Origin: Auricularia sp. M13
Taxonomy: Eukaryota > Basidiomycota > Agaricomycetes > Auriculariales > Auriculariaceae
Direction: 5' to 3'
DNA: 64,000 bases
Assembly: GCA_037042915.1 (NCBI GenBank)
Contig: CM073195.1
Location: 3,224,001 to 3,288,000 of the forward strand
Below, piece by piece: positions 34,975-45,428 of the stretch (within the stretch, counting starts at the first letter, position 1; each line of letters opens with the position of its first letter). The notes under the pieces were generated by a model. That model was not told where the DNA came from. It saw nothing but the letters and a program-made list of their open reading frames with translations, and ran no database searches. The position numbers were made by a program, and so were the translations under genes.

Positions 34975-36379
34975 ATGCTGCTCACCGGTTTGTTTGTCTC
35001 GTTGCAGCTTGCGTTCTCGGCGTTTGCAGCGACAAGCCCGCCTTCGGGCTCGATTACCGTCGGCCCTAGCGGCACTGGTGCGAAGTATACAAACTTGGCG
35101 GCGGCGCTCCAGGACACTTCGAGGTGGGTTGGATTCTTTGACCTCACAGCTACAGGAATGACGAATCAATGTTTTGTGCCAGCAATGTCTACTTCATCTA
35201 CCCAGGATCGTACACGGGCCAGTCCACCATCTCGTGCGCTACAACAATTGGGTTTTCGTCTCAGCCTTCTGAGAGCATTTTTTAGCCGCGCCAATGTTGT
35301 GGTATACGGACAATCGAACGATTCACACAGCTACTCCGCCAACACCGTGACGCTCACCGATAACATTCCCGCCAGCCAAGCGGGCAGCAACGCACAGAGC
35401 GCAACATTACGCGTCACTGCGACCGGTGTGAAGTGAGTCTCGTTTCTCTATGCCTCTCTTGCGTTGCTCAGGTTCGATATGTAGGTTGTACAATCTGAAC
35501 ATTCGCAACACGTATGGCAAACCGGTGGACCAAAGCCAGGCTGTTGCCCTGAGCGTCGAGGCTGGGACCTTCGCGTGCTACGGATGCCAAATTCGGGGCA
35601 CGCAGGATACGCTGCTGGCCAATACTGTGCGTCTCACCCCTCGCCACCGCCGGTTCTCATACATATCTTGCACCTCATCGGGACTCTCTTAGGGCACGCA
35701 ATTCTACGGAAAATCGTTGATCGAGGGCTCTGTCGACTTTATCTTCGGCATGCAAGCCAGCATCTGGATTACTGGCTCCGTCATCAACACTGTGAGTCGT
35801 TCGCCTCTTCGTTCATGGGAAAGCAGGTGTCAACATTCGGGCAGATTGGCAACGGCTATATCACTGCATCGGGACGCTCGAGCAACGACGCCAACTACTA
35901 CGTGATCAATTCTTCGACCGTCCAAGGTCTGTATCCGCGCGTCCATCTGCTCTGCTCTATTCAGGCTGAGGTGCTCATCGCGCCGGCAAAGGTTCTGGCT
36001 CGGCGTACCTTGGCCGCCCCTGGCGCAACTACGCTCGTGTCGTTTTCCAGAATTCGAACATAGGAAGCAACGTGTGCGTGTAGAATCTTTTTCCCCGTTC
36101 GGTTGCGGCGTCATGTCATCGTTTGCTCACGCCCTGTCAGCCCCGCCGCCGGATGGAGTCAGTGGAGCTCCTCGACCCCCAACACAGATCATATCCTTTT
36201 CGGGGAGTTCAATAACACCGGGTACGTGTCCTGTGTAGAATTTTACGCCCATTCTCATCCGGCGAAGCGCGGGAGCGTGGAAATCCGGGCGCGCGAGCTT
36301 TGCGACGAATTTATCATCGGGGATATCGATTGGCACAGTCCTCGGCTCCACGAGCTGGATTGACTCGTCTTTCATATGA
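34975..36379 (+). CDS. Secreted pectin methylesterase (paralog 2)
   Basis: De-esterifies pectin outside the cell. Nine exons: 34975-35123, 35183-35233, 35286-35432, 35485-35626, 35693-35791, 35845-35926, 35971-36073, 36141-36221 and 36268-36379 (321 residues). The signal peptide is MLLTGLFVSLQLAFSAFA. Catalytic motifs are GTQDTLLANT, GSVDFIFGMQ and YLGRPWRNYARVVFQNS, and the chain closes with GSTSWIDSSFI. The acceptor of exon 6 was set at 35845 because the paralog has IDQ/FGSGYLTASG at the same place. Exon 7 uses a GAG acceptor, less usual but needed by frame. It has one intron more than paralog 1, after residue 49. Confidence 0.92.
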
Positions 36380-36882
36380 ACAAGGGATTATCCACTTCCC
36401 ATCGCCATAAACGGCATTGAGTGACGATTGTGCAAATGGGAAGCAAGTTACGGCCATAGCAGCCGATACGCGAGCAGTCTCGCCCTGTTATTGCGTTTCA
36501 TCTGCTAGATAAAGCTACCAGGAAGTTGGCCCTCTGTTTCACGGCGCTGAGATACGATATGAGAACACGTGCAAAGTTGGGGTGAGCGTGTTTGAGGATG
36601 AACACGCCACAATCGGACCGGAGTCGGATCTGCACGTGCAGCACCTTGCCTTCTCACCTTTCACGACTGACCACAGATCTTAGCGATAGTTGGTCTGTCC
36701 CCACGTTGCAGCCGCCGTGCGTACAAAATCCTTGGATGGCAAGACTCCACCACGCAGCAGCAGCAGCAGAGACCCCACCATTCAGGCGAGTGACTCGATT
36801 TGCTCGCTGTGGTATGCGACTTATTCTGAGCGCATCCAGGGACTCGTTACCCACACATAGCGCACAATAGAATACTACAGCC
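36380..36882. other. Intergenic region
   Basis: No feature recognised. It separates the pectinesterase from the F-box gene on the same strand. Confidence 0.4.
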
Positions 36883-38532
36883 ATGGATAGGATGGATATC
36901 GACGAAAAGGACCTTATATCAGATCTCCAGCGCAACGTGCAGGCCGTTCTGCACAGACTGGCCTCAGCCGCCGCAGTGGAGGCTCAGGCCCGGTTTGCGG
37001 CCAGTGAAACGCTCCCCACTGTGGCCGACGAACGGGAGCTCATGACGCAGGTCATCGGCAGCGTGAACGTCGCCGTGGCCAACACCGTCGCCGTCTTCGC
37101 GCGCGCGTTCAACGATGCCAAACCCGCGATCCACAGGCTGCCCCCCGAAGTATTGTGCCAATGCTTCCGCTGGCTCCCGTTCCGCGACCTGGTCACTGCG
37201 ACGCACATCTGCCAGCACTGGCGCACGGTCGCGCTCGGAGACGTCTCGCTCTGGTGGCATATCCGCGCCTCGGATCCCGAGAAACTCGCCACGCTCCTCG
37301 AGCGCACGCAGGAATCGCCCATCAACGTCGAGTTGCAGCCAAAATCGCTCGACGTCGACCCGCGCGACGGCATGCCGCACAACCCGACGGAATTCTTCCT
37401 GATGCCCGTCCAGGGGCTGCCTGTCCCGCGACTGGGCATGATGCCGACCGAGGCGACGAAGAAACAGGTGGACAACATGTGGGACGTGCTCGTCCCGCAC
37501 ATGCCGCGCGTCCGCGCGTTGCATATCAACCGGTTCTGGGGGAGCGACGCGCTCGAACGGCTGCTCACGACGCCCGCGCCCGCGCTGCGCCGCCTCTCAT
37601 TGAACTTCGTCAACGCGCCGGGCATGGGCGTTTGGCACCTCCCGCCGAACCTCTTCGGCGGCGCCGCGCCTAACTTCCGAGACCTATCGCTCGACGCGGT
37701 GCTCTTCCACAAGCAGGGCAGGCTGAACGTAGGCGACCTGCTGAGCCTGCGGCGCACACTGCAAGGCCTGCGGCGCGTTGAGTACAAGGGTTCCGAGCAC
37801 CACCTATTCCACGTCGCGGGCTTCCTGCAGACGGTGCGCGAGGTCATCCTGTGGCTGCCGCCGGAGCCGTGGCGCGAGCAGTTCGCGGCGGACCGCCCGC
37901 TGTTCAAAATCCTCCCCCGGCCGCAGGACGTCGCGCAGATCGCGATGGTGCACGGCAAGGTGCGCACGATCCACGACGCGCGCTTCGTGCGCGAGGTCAA
38001 CACCGTCGTCACACACGAGGAGGCCGCGCGCGGCTACCTGCGCGCGGTGATGGACGGCGCCGCGCACCGCCTGCAGAAGCTGCAGCTCGACGAGGACTAC
38101 TGGGGCCTTGTCGTCGGCGACATGGCCGTGCGCGCGTTCCCACTGCTCACCGACCTCAATATCGTCCTCACGCCGCGCCCTGGGCTCGAGGACGCGCAGG
38201 CGCAGGCGCAGACCCAGGCCCAGACGCAGCAGACTGCCGCACCGATCTTCGCGCAGCTCCCTGCGCCGCCTGTGCCCAAGTGTCCCGCGCTCCAGTCGCT
38301 ATCGTTCTGGGGCCAGATATCGTCTTCCCGCAGGCGCCACCAGCGCGCGCCCCTTGCCACCGTCCGCGCGGACCATCTCCTGCTGTTCGTGCAGCAGCTG
38401 GAAGCGCGTCCCGCCGTCGTCCTGAGGCGGGGTCTCACGATCGCTCAAGATCCTGAGGACCTGGAACGTCTCAAGGCGGCCATTGTCTCGCTTACCGTGC
38501 AGTTGCCTGGCGAGCACGGAGCCGTTCTCTAA
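36883..38532 (+). CDS. F-box protein
   Basis: A single uninterrupted frame of 549 codons from MDRMDIDEKDL. The F-box is at about residues 84-125: AIHRLPPEVLCQCFRWLPFR followed by DLVTATHICQHWRTVALGDV. It should bind Skp1 and bring a target to an SCF ubiquitin ligase. The rest resembles a degenerate leucine-rich solenoid (LRRLSLNFVNAPGMGVWHLP, LQKLQLDEDYWGLVVGDMAV, FPLLTDLNIVL), common in basidiomycete F-box families. A short Gln/Ala repeat (AQAQAQTQAQTQQTA) lies near residue 440. The substrate is unknown. The lack of introns is notable beside intron-rich neighbours. Confidence 0.85.
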   Translation: MDRMDIDEKDLISDLQRNVQAVLHRLASAAAVEAQARFAASETLPTVADERELMTQVIGSVNVAVANTVAVFARAFNDAKPAIHRLPPEVLCQCFRWLPFRDLVTATHICQHWRTVALGDVSLWWHIRASDPEKLATLLERTQESPINVELQPKSLDVDPRDGMPHNPTEFFLMPVQGLPVPRLGMMPTEATKKQVDNMWDVLVPHMPRVRALHINRFWGSDALERLLTTPAPALRRLSLNFVNAPGMGVWHLPPNLFGGAAPNFRDLSLDAVLFHKQGRLNVGDLLSLRRTLQGLRRVEYKGSEHHLFHVAGFLQTVREVILWLPPEPWREQFAADRPLFKILPRPQDVAQIAMVHGKVRTIHDARFVREVNTVVTHEEAARGYLRAVMDGAAHRLQKLQLDEDYWGLVVGDMAVRAFPLLTDLNIVLTPRPGLEDAQAQAQTQAQTQQTAAPIFAQLPAPPVPKCPALQSLSFWGQISSSRRRHQRAPLATVRADHLLLFVQQLEARPAVVLRRGLTIAQDPEDLERLKAAIVSLTVQLPGEHGAVL

Positions 38533-38689
38533 CAAACAAACAGACTCATGGTATCGGAAGATTTATGCCCAATGTATTGTACTGTATGACCACATGTAAG
38601 ATGTCCTGCACTGTATTGCCAGCCCCCTGAGGTATACTGTACATACGTGGTAGCAACCCGAAAGATGCGGCTGACCGGTATTTACATCA

Positions 38690-38993
38690 TCACTCGAGCT
38701 CGGAGTCGAGGCGTTCGTTGAGGTACCAGTACGTGTAGGACTCTTCGACGGGCGATTGCACTGCAGTGAAACACAATCAGTGCCATGCAAACGTAAAGCT
38801 TTGCCGCACGTACAAGACTCATCCAGATCAATGTAAAGTACCCAAAAGGTCAAGTTCTCGATCGGAATGTCCTCGGCTTGAAGGAGAATGTTCGACCTCT
38901 AGGAACGACGAAGACGAAGCGCCGGTTAGACTTTTTGCTCAGACGCGTTTGGGCTGCCAGATCGTTTCTATATTGATACGGGAAGTCATCCAT
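38690..38993 (-). CDS. Possible 55-residue protein in three exons
   Basis: Exons 38980-38993, 38814-38896 and 38690-38760 join in frame to 55 codons ending LNERLDSELE. The second exon reads NILLQAEDIPIENLTFWVLY, and the third is Tyr/Glu-rich. Splice sites are GTATCA with a GAG acceptor and GTACGT with a CTGCAG acceptor. It lies directly downstream of NDUFS4 on the same strand. The frame survives both introns and the composition looks protein-like, but the first acceptor is weak and I know no family match. It could also be the end of a longer gene. Confidence 0.35.
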
Positions 38994-39037
38994 TGAAGCT
39001 TTGGAAACCACCGAGCAGAATGTGTGTTGAATCATAT

Positions 39038-39761
39038 CTACTTTGTGCGAGCAATGCGCAAGGTATTGGGTCTGTAGACGTAGTTCTCGGAATAATTCTT
39101 CGGGGGAATGCGCTGGACGCCTTCTCCCTGGACATAGTAGTCCCAACCTGTGAGTACATATTAGCTCACTGAGCCATTGGAGGGTGGGGCAAACGTTGGA
39201 CACACCCTGCTTGTCCGCAAAGTGCATGGCATCCTCCTTGGTGCTGAAGGTCATCCTGGTGCCTTGCATGTAGTCCGCACTGCGAATAGGTCAGAATGCC
39301 GCTCATATATACTCAACGACAACGTACGAGCTAGCATAGCCCATAAGAGGGTTCTCCCAACGGCCACCACCGAGAGCCGTGTCCCAGTCTATCCGCCAGC
39401 CTGTGTTGCGGCTTCCGCCAGACTGCATGGTGGTCGGTGTGGGCTTGTAGATGCGGACAACACGGTGCCGGAGTTGTTCTGTTCGCGGACGACGCAGGCA
39501 GTGAGTAATAGATAACAAATATCTATGGCGATAGTACGCACTCGGTGCGCCAGAGACAAGGTCAGCAGCGACAATGTGGCCGCTCTCGACGGCGGCGGGG
39601 ACGTCGCTCTTGACGTCGTCGCCGAAGCGCGTGGTGAGCGAGGCGTCGGTCTTGGGCTCGGTCTGCGGCTGCGGCTGGGCTGGCGGTGTAGGCTGCGCGG
39701 GCGGCGTCGTCACATAGCGCACGCCGGCGCGCACGGGGAGGGCGACAGCGCGCCGCAACAT
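39038..39761 (-). CDS. NADH dehydrogenase complex I subunit NDUFS4 (18 kDa)
   Basis: Accessory subunit of mitochondrial complex I on the matrix arm, needed for assembly and stability. Exons 39542-39761, 39328-39478, 39206-39279 and 39038-39147 give 184 residues. MLRRAVALPVRAGVRYVTTP is an Arg-rich mitochondrial presequence. The family core follows: RHRVVRIYKPTPTTMQSG, TGWRIDWDTALGGGRWENPL, MGYASSADYMQGTRMTFSTK, EDAMHFADKQGWDYYVQ and the final KNYSENYVYRPNTLRIA. It is divergent from the PQ-loop transporter, with only 140 bp between start codons. Confidence 0.95.
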
Positions 39762-39901
39762 CGAGATTCGAGACGAGGAGAAGGGAAGGTCGGGTCGGAA
39801 GCAAAGCGGGACCGGGAGCAGTCGCGGAGGGACCGGGCGACTCGGCGCGAGCGTCGGGAATCGTCGGCCTGCTTTCTCTCCTGCACCCACCACCAGCCCC
39901 A
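39762..39901. promoter_or_regulatory. 140 bp bidirectional promoter
   Basis: The start codons of NDUFS4 (39761, minus) and the PQ-loop transporter (39902, plus) face away from each other across 140 bp. Both promoters must fit here. No TATA box is visible, as is usual for housekeeping genes. Confidence 0.6.
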
Positions 39902-41182
39902 ATGCCGCCCACAGCAGCCAGCAGCGTCGTACGCACGCATACAGCTCCAGCTTGTGGGTTTAGCTGACTCTGCGCAATTGCTGTAGCTTGGCTGGGTCTC
40001 CATAGCATGCTGGTGCGTCATTTGCCGCTCGTGCGCGTACGCGAGGCTCACACGCGGCGCAATGCAGGGTGGTCGTGTACTCGCCCCAGATAATCGAAAA
40101 TTACACGCTCAAGTCGGGCGAGGGCCTCAGCGTGCTCTTCGTCGTCATATGGCTCCTGGGCGACGTCACGAACCTCCTCGGCGCCATCATGGCAGGCCTG
40201 CTCACTACAGTCATAATTCTCGCAGCATACGTGCGTTATGTCTCGCTCGGACCCTACCACCAGATTATAACTTTTCAACTCTCTCCAACGTGCACAAATA
40301 TTTGCTCCACAGTACACCCTCTGCGACCTCATCCTGCTCTTCCAAATCTACTACTACCGCCGCTCTCACCCAGTTCACCTCATCACACAAGTTCCAATAC
40401 CTGGTGTGGTACTCTCCACGGAGCATGGAGAGACTTCCCCGCTTCTCCCGCCGACATTGCCACCAGCAGAGGAGCTCAAGCGGCCAGAAGCGACCTCATT
40501 GGGCAGACGCGTGGCTACTTACTCTGGGGCTCTCGCGTTTGTCGTCGGGACCGGATTCGTAGCGTGGTGGTTAAGCGGGGACGAGGTCGACACGGGTGGC
40601 CAAGACGGCGGAGTCGTCCTTGAGCTGAGAAGTCAGATCTTGGGCTGGATATCGGCTGCCATGTACCGTGAGTGGCTTCCCCCACCAATTTGTACGTTTG
40701 TTGCTCATGCGTTTAACAGTGGGTTCGCGCATACCGCAAATATGTCAGTGCGCTGTCCATCCCTCGCGCTCTTTCTGCCACACGGCCGGTCCAGGTTCTT
40801 CTCCCATACTGACGCGCTTCTAAAACAGTAAAGAACCGGCAAACGAAGTGCGAAGGGCTCTCCCTCGCACTCTTCGTCTTCGCAGTAGCGGGGAACGTGA
40901 CGTACGTCGCGTCCATTCTGGCCGCATCGATGGAGCGCGACCACCTCATCGCCAACGCCGCCTGGCTCGTCGGCAGCGGCGGCACCGTCTTCCTCGACTT
41001 CATCGTACGTCCCCTCCCTCTGATCCCCTCCCTCCGATCCCATCCGATCCCAACGCCGCACGCAGGTGCTCGCCCAGTTCTTCTACTACCGCCGCGCCGA
41101 GCGCGTCTTCCTCACCGACGGCCAGCTTGAGCGCGCGGCGCTCCAGCAGCAAAATGGAAACGGCAGCCATTTGGACGCTTAG
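39902..41182 (+). CDS. PQ-loop vacuolar amino acid transporter (Ypq1-like)
   Basis: A seven-helix PQ-loop protein that exports cationic amino acids from the vacuole in fungi. Seven exons: 39902-39928, 39987-40012, 40068-40230, 40313-40667, 40720-40743, 40829-41004 and 41066-41182 (295 residues). The first PQ loop is ACWVVVYSPQIIENYTLKSG then EGLSVLFVVIWLLGDVTNLL. The second is YLGSRIPQILKNRQTKCEGL. The two tiny first exons were found because the family needs a helix before SPQI. They supply MPPTAASSVLGWVSIACW and close the frame. A hydrophilic loop (about residues 100-150) joins the halves, and FFYYRRAE lies near the C-terminus. Confidence 0.92.
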
Positions 41183-41417
41183 CGCTTTCGGGGCAGTCAA
41201 ACTGTGGATACACTGATGTTGGGCAGGCTGGTGAGACTTTGGCAATTTGTACTATACACAATTTTTGGTCGGCGTGGCCCTGCGCGAGACGTCGCTCGGA
41301 TGTGACGCTGGCTGCCGGGCCGCGGTAATGCACGCGTCGGCGAACTTTCCACAGAAGTGAGAACCCCGAAGGACGTCGAATAGGTAGCGGTAGGCAAGCC
41401 TTAGGCGTCGCGACGCG

Positions 41418-41461
41418 GGGCTGAGTTCGAGTCTTCAACGTTGAAGACTCGAACTCAGCCC
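41418..41461. terminator. Perfect 44 bp palindrome between convergent genes
   Basis: A left arm of 22 nt (starting GGGCTGAGTTCGAG) is followed without spacer by its exact reverse complement (ending CTCGAACTCAGCCC); the centre is AACGTT at 41437-41442. A smaller 12 bp palindrome, GCGTCGCGACGC, lies just upstream. The site sits between the 3' ends of the PQ-loop transporter (plus) and the glutathione transferase (minus), so a role in transcript termination is possible but unproven. It could also be an inverted-repeat scar. Confidence 0.5.
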
Positions 41462-41777
41462 AGCTTCAACACGCGCTCTAAACCGCTCAGCCTTGCGCTC
41501 GCAACTTGCAATACTGAGTTTAACACAGCCAGCACAAGATAACCTTCATTGTCGTCTGTATGTCCTCCGAAAAGCTGGTTACTCAGATGTGGCGAGCTGC
41601 GGTAGCCTCATCACTAGTCGGAAGCCCGAATACGGGAGCCAGATACAGTAAGAGGGAATCCATAGCGTAATAGCATTGGCGCCAATTCATCCGGCTTGGT
41701 ATGCAGTTTGTATTTCTTTCGACGCTAAGCAGTGAGCTCGAAGATCAGGTAGAATACATGGCGCGTCGAACGCTCAT

Positions 41778-42730
41778 TTAGAAACTGCGGCCCTGGCGGA
41801 GAGCCTTTGCAAACTCGCTCATAGCTTCATTCTTGAGGTACCGCGCATAAATGGTGGTGTAATGCTCTTTGTCCTACGAGCGCAACGGTAAATCAGCTTT
41901 GTACTCCAGCCCAGTCTTTGTCGAACTCACGCTCTGAGTATTCACCACACTCTGCCTCGTCTCGAGCGCCTTCGCATAATCCTCCCAAACCTTCCCAGCG
42001 CCGCTGCGTTGATAACCTCGATGCTCCGCCAGGATGTAGTCCCGGACGACCCAGGGCGCGATAGTGGCGTCGACCAGGCTGAACTGCTCGCCAAGGAAGT
42101 ACGGTCCGCCAGGCTTAACCTGCGCGCAAAGCGTCTTGAGATTTGCGTAATATTCCTCCAGATGCTTGCGCTGCTCCTCGTGGTCCTGCGCCATGACGAG
42201 CCGCATGAACCCGGGCACGAGCGACTTGGCGATGAAGTCGATCCAGATCCGCGCGCGTGCCTTCTCGATGGGGTCCAGCGGGAGGAGGTTGGGTACGTGC
42301 GGGCCAGTGTTGAAATAGTCCTCGAAGAATTCGTTGAGGATGAGGGACTCGTAGAGCGCCTTGCCGTCCACTTCCGCGCTGGGAACGAGGCCTTTGGGGT
42401 TGATCGCTATGCAGATGAAGCGGTCAGGCGGGCCGCAGATGTTGGACAGGCAATTAGTCCATCTTACCCAGAAAATGAGCTTCCTTCTTGTACGGGTTGA
42501 CCTCGACGTATTGGTACGGGACGCCCTTCTCCTCGAGCGCAATCCAGCTACGCTGAACGAACGGACAGAACTGCGAAACCGATGCAGTCAGTGGCAGTGA
42601 CGTCAATAATGGGACACACACGCACCCAACCAGCGTAGAAAACCAGATTCTGCTTGTCCTTGTGCTTTTCGACAGTCTTGGCCGCGACACCAGTGGCGTG
42701 AGGATATATCGCTTGATCAGGGTGCGACAT
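41778..42730 (-). CDS. Omega-type glutathione S-transferase
   Basis: Cytosolic glutathione-dependent thiol transferase. Exons 42626-42730, 42468-42570, 41931-42406 and 41778-41873 give 259 residues. The thioredoxin-fold domain carries the active-site Cys in FCPFVQRSWIALEEKG, diagnostic of the Omega class rather than Tyr or Ser classes. NPKGLVPSAEVDGKALYESL holds the cis-Pro and the glutathione-binding Glu-Ser. The helical domain includes PYFLGEQFSLVDATIAPWVV. The short last exon (DKEHYTTIYARYLKNEAM) completes the family's C-terminus. The 35-residue N-terminal extension before FCPF is usual in basidiomycete members. Confidence 0.92.
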
Positions 42731-43291
42731 GGTTCGGTGCAAGCGTCGGCTGCAAGCAGCTGTCCACTGAGGATCCCCTATCGCTAAATATGCGTTCTGG
42801 CTTGCTGATTCAGCCCGGTCCGACAGTCAGAGCTTGAGCTTTCAAAGGTCACAAATCGCAGTCTGGAGTCAACGGGCACGCGCAGTTCAGCCTGACGAGA
42901 AACGCAAGCGCTCGCGGATTTGGCATTGGCAGGCTGCCTAACTCCTGAGGAGTCTCGAAGCCAAGGTTGCGATGCCATTGAAAAAGTGCGTGTTCCGACC
43001 GTAGACCATGAGGAGGCGGCGGAGCAGGACGGACTCTGTTCTCGTCTCTTCTCGTTCTAACTCTTTGTGATTGAAGCTTTCCATCGAGTCAGTTTATTAT
43101 GTAGTGACAAATTGCACTTAGTCTATTACTAGGCAGAGGTGGAAATGAAAGTAAAAAGTAAAAAGGCACATGGAGGTTGCGGTCCAAGTTTGCATCTGGA
43201 TCCGCGGAGGCACACCGTCCCGCCACGCGCAGCCGGGGCCTGACGACACACCACTTCCGCTTACCTGCCCACCCCGCACACGCACACGCAC
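42731..43291. other. Divergent promoter region
   Basis: Lies between the glutathione transferase (minus) and the SNARE gene (plus). A short A/T-rich stretch (GAAAGTAAAAAGTAAAAAGG) lies at about 43146. No gene is supported. Confidence 0.4.
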
Positions 43292-44282
43292 ATGTCGTTC
43301 CAGGACCTCGAGTCTGGCAGCGCACGGCCCTTACTTGGCGGCTCGTCTTCATCGTCGCCGACGGCGGCCGACGCGCAGTTCAGCGCGCTGCAGTCGGCGC
43401 TGGGGATGCAGGTGTTCAAGATCAACGCGAACGTGCAGGGCATCGCGAAGCTCGTCGACCAGCTCGGCACCGCGCGCGACACGGGCGCCGTGCGCGGCGC
43501 GCTGCACGACCTGACGGAGACGACGCGCGAGATGGCGAAGCGCGGGAGCGAGGACGTCAAGCGGCTCGCGGCGCTCCAGCAGGGCCGCCCGCACCTCAAG
43601 ACCGCGCTCGCCAAGACGCAGCACGACTTCCAGCTCAGCCTTGTTGCGTTCCAGAAGGCCCAGCAGCTCAGCGTGGCCAGACAGCGCACGGTCGTCGAGG
43701 GCGTCAAGCTTGCCGTCGACGACGACGTCCCGCTCGAGCACACCGACAGCGCCCGCGCCGAGCCCGAGCAGCGTCAGGCGCAGCTGCTGCAGCAGTGAGT
43801 TCTCTTTCCTTTACTATCGATTATTACAAGGGACTTAGTAATACGTTGCAGGCAATTCTCGCCGCAGGAGCTCCAGCACCAAGAGTCGCTCATCGTCGAG
43901 CGCGAGGCCGAGATCCGCGAAATTGAGTCTGGTATCCACGAGCTGCACGAGATCTTCCGCGACCTCGGCACGCTCGTCACCGAGCAGGGCGGCATGATTG
44001 GTGCGGCTTTTCCAACGCCTGGATGCTCATATGCCTATGAATACTTATTGCTGTGACAGACAACATCGAGTCCAACATCAGCAACGTCGCCGCAGACACG
44101 CACGGCGCCGCGAACGAGCTGACGCAGGCGAGCGAGTACCAGCGCAAGGCCGGCCGGCGCGCCGCGTGTCTCATGATCATCCTCGTCGTCGTCACCGCCA
44201 TCGTCTTGCTCGCTGTACGCCGCTTCCAACATTCTCCTGGCTTCAACGCTGACGCGTCTCGTGCACGCAGATATTGAGCTAG
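43292..44282 (+). CDS. Qa-SNARE (endosomal/vacuolar syntaxin)
   Basis: A tail-anchored membrane-fusion protein of the Pep12/syntaxin-7 type. Exons 43292-43794, 43852-44000, 44060-44214 and 44271-44282 give 272 residues. After a polar start (MSFQDLESGSARPLL) comes the three-helix Habc domain (FSALQSALGMQVFKINANVQ onward). The SNARE helix spans IESGIHELHEIFRDLGTLVT with zero-layer Gln in TEQGGMIDNIESNISN, typical of Qa. The membrane anchor is AACLMIILVVVTAIVLLA, and the last exon adds only three residues (ILS). Localisation to late endosome or vacuole is inferred from family resemblance. Confidence 0.9.
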
Positions 44283-44479
44283 ATACCACCCTCTTATGTA
44301 CTGCACGGACCACTCGGACGCACCCACTCACGACAGACAAACATTCTTTGGGACGGGCTGCGAGTGCTGTGATTTCAATTCGCAGGCCCACATTGAAGTT
44401 TTGAATATGCTACCATAGATTCATCGCTTTTATCGATACATTTCTTATCCCCAGGCGTACATTTAAAGCTCTGAACTCA

Positions 44480-45172
44480 TCACGGTTTGTAAGGCACGAT
44501 GTGGCACCCGAGCATGCCGCGCCCGCCCCAGCCGTTGCGCGGCGTCAGGCTGAGGAACACGTCGCGCTCGCCGCGCCGCACTTTCAGTGGTATCGAGCGC
44601 TGCAGGCAGGCAGTGAGTCAGCTACTGGGACTATGTATTGGGCACGGGGACGTACGTTCTCGTGCGCGCCGACGAGCTCGACGAGCGGCGCGAGACTCGC
44701 GCCGGCGAACGCGGACGCTGTGAGTGTGCCGAACTTGACGAACAGGTCGTCGCGCTGCAGGCCCTACACGCAGTATATCAGCCCAGCAGCTTCCATGCGT
44801 GAAGGAACGGTAGTAAGCACGCACGGCGCTGGATGCAGGCGAGCCGGGCGCGACGCCGTCGACCTTGGCGAACGGGCTCTCTGCGCCATGGCCACTCTCC
44901 GCCGTATCGTCCGCTGCACCGGGGGGAGGGAACGCGCCGGCGAGCGCGTCCGCGAGCCTGTCCATGACGGCGCGCAGGTCGTTCCGGAGCTCGATGACGC
45001 GCACGCGCGCGTGCCGCACGGCGTACACGTCGACGTCCGCGCGCGGGAAGCCGTCCGCGTCGACGAGCGCGTCGCGCGGCCCGACGCCGTGCGATTGCAG
45101 GATGCTGTATTGCGCGTCCAGTAAGCTTTGGATGGTGTCTTTCTGGGCGATGAGGGATTGTAGGTCTGACAT
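44480..45172 (-). CDS. 26S proteasome assembly chaperone Nas2/PSMD9
   Basis: Binds the Rpt5 ATPase tail during assembly of the 19S regulatory particle. Exons 44825-45172, 44656-44763 and 44480-44599 give 191 residues. The N-terminal helical hairpin (MSDLQSLIAQKDTIQSLLDA, VRVIELRNDLRAVMDRLADA) is followed by a PDZ-like domain. That domain begins in AFAKVDGVAPGSPASSA-type sequence (here FAKVDGVAPGSPASSA), then GLQRDDLFVKFGTLTA, IPLKVRRGERDVFLSLTP and GWGGRGMLGCHIVPYKP. Both introns are phase 0. It is divergent from the kinase gene downstream of its start. Confidence 0.9.
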
Positions 45173-45428
45173 GTCGGTTAAGACGGAGTTGGTCGACTGC
45201 CCGCTGGAGGATGTGGCTGACGCGGCAAGAGGAGAGTGTCACTGTCGGATCGGGCCGGCGTGCTCCCAGAGCTTTCTTTCGCAACCTCGTCCCGGCTTCC
45301 TGAGCTTAAGCTCGCACTTGTCGAGCCCTCGGCGCTCGTCTCCCCATGGCCGCAGCTGGAGAGATATTACGAGCGCTGGCCCCGCCCGGGACCGTGAGCG
45401 GGCCGAGCGTGTGTCAGTCTGCATTCGA

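Noticed and set aside
41427-41450. GAGTTCGAGTC in the palindrome as a T-loop
   Set aside because: The stem pairs with the palindrome partner, not as a tRNA arm, and no anticodon arm is present.
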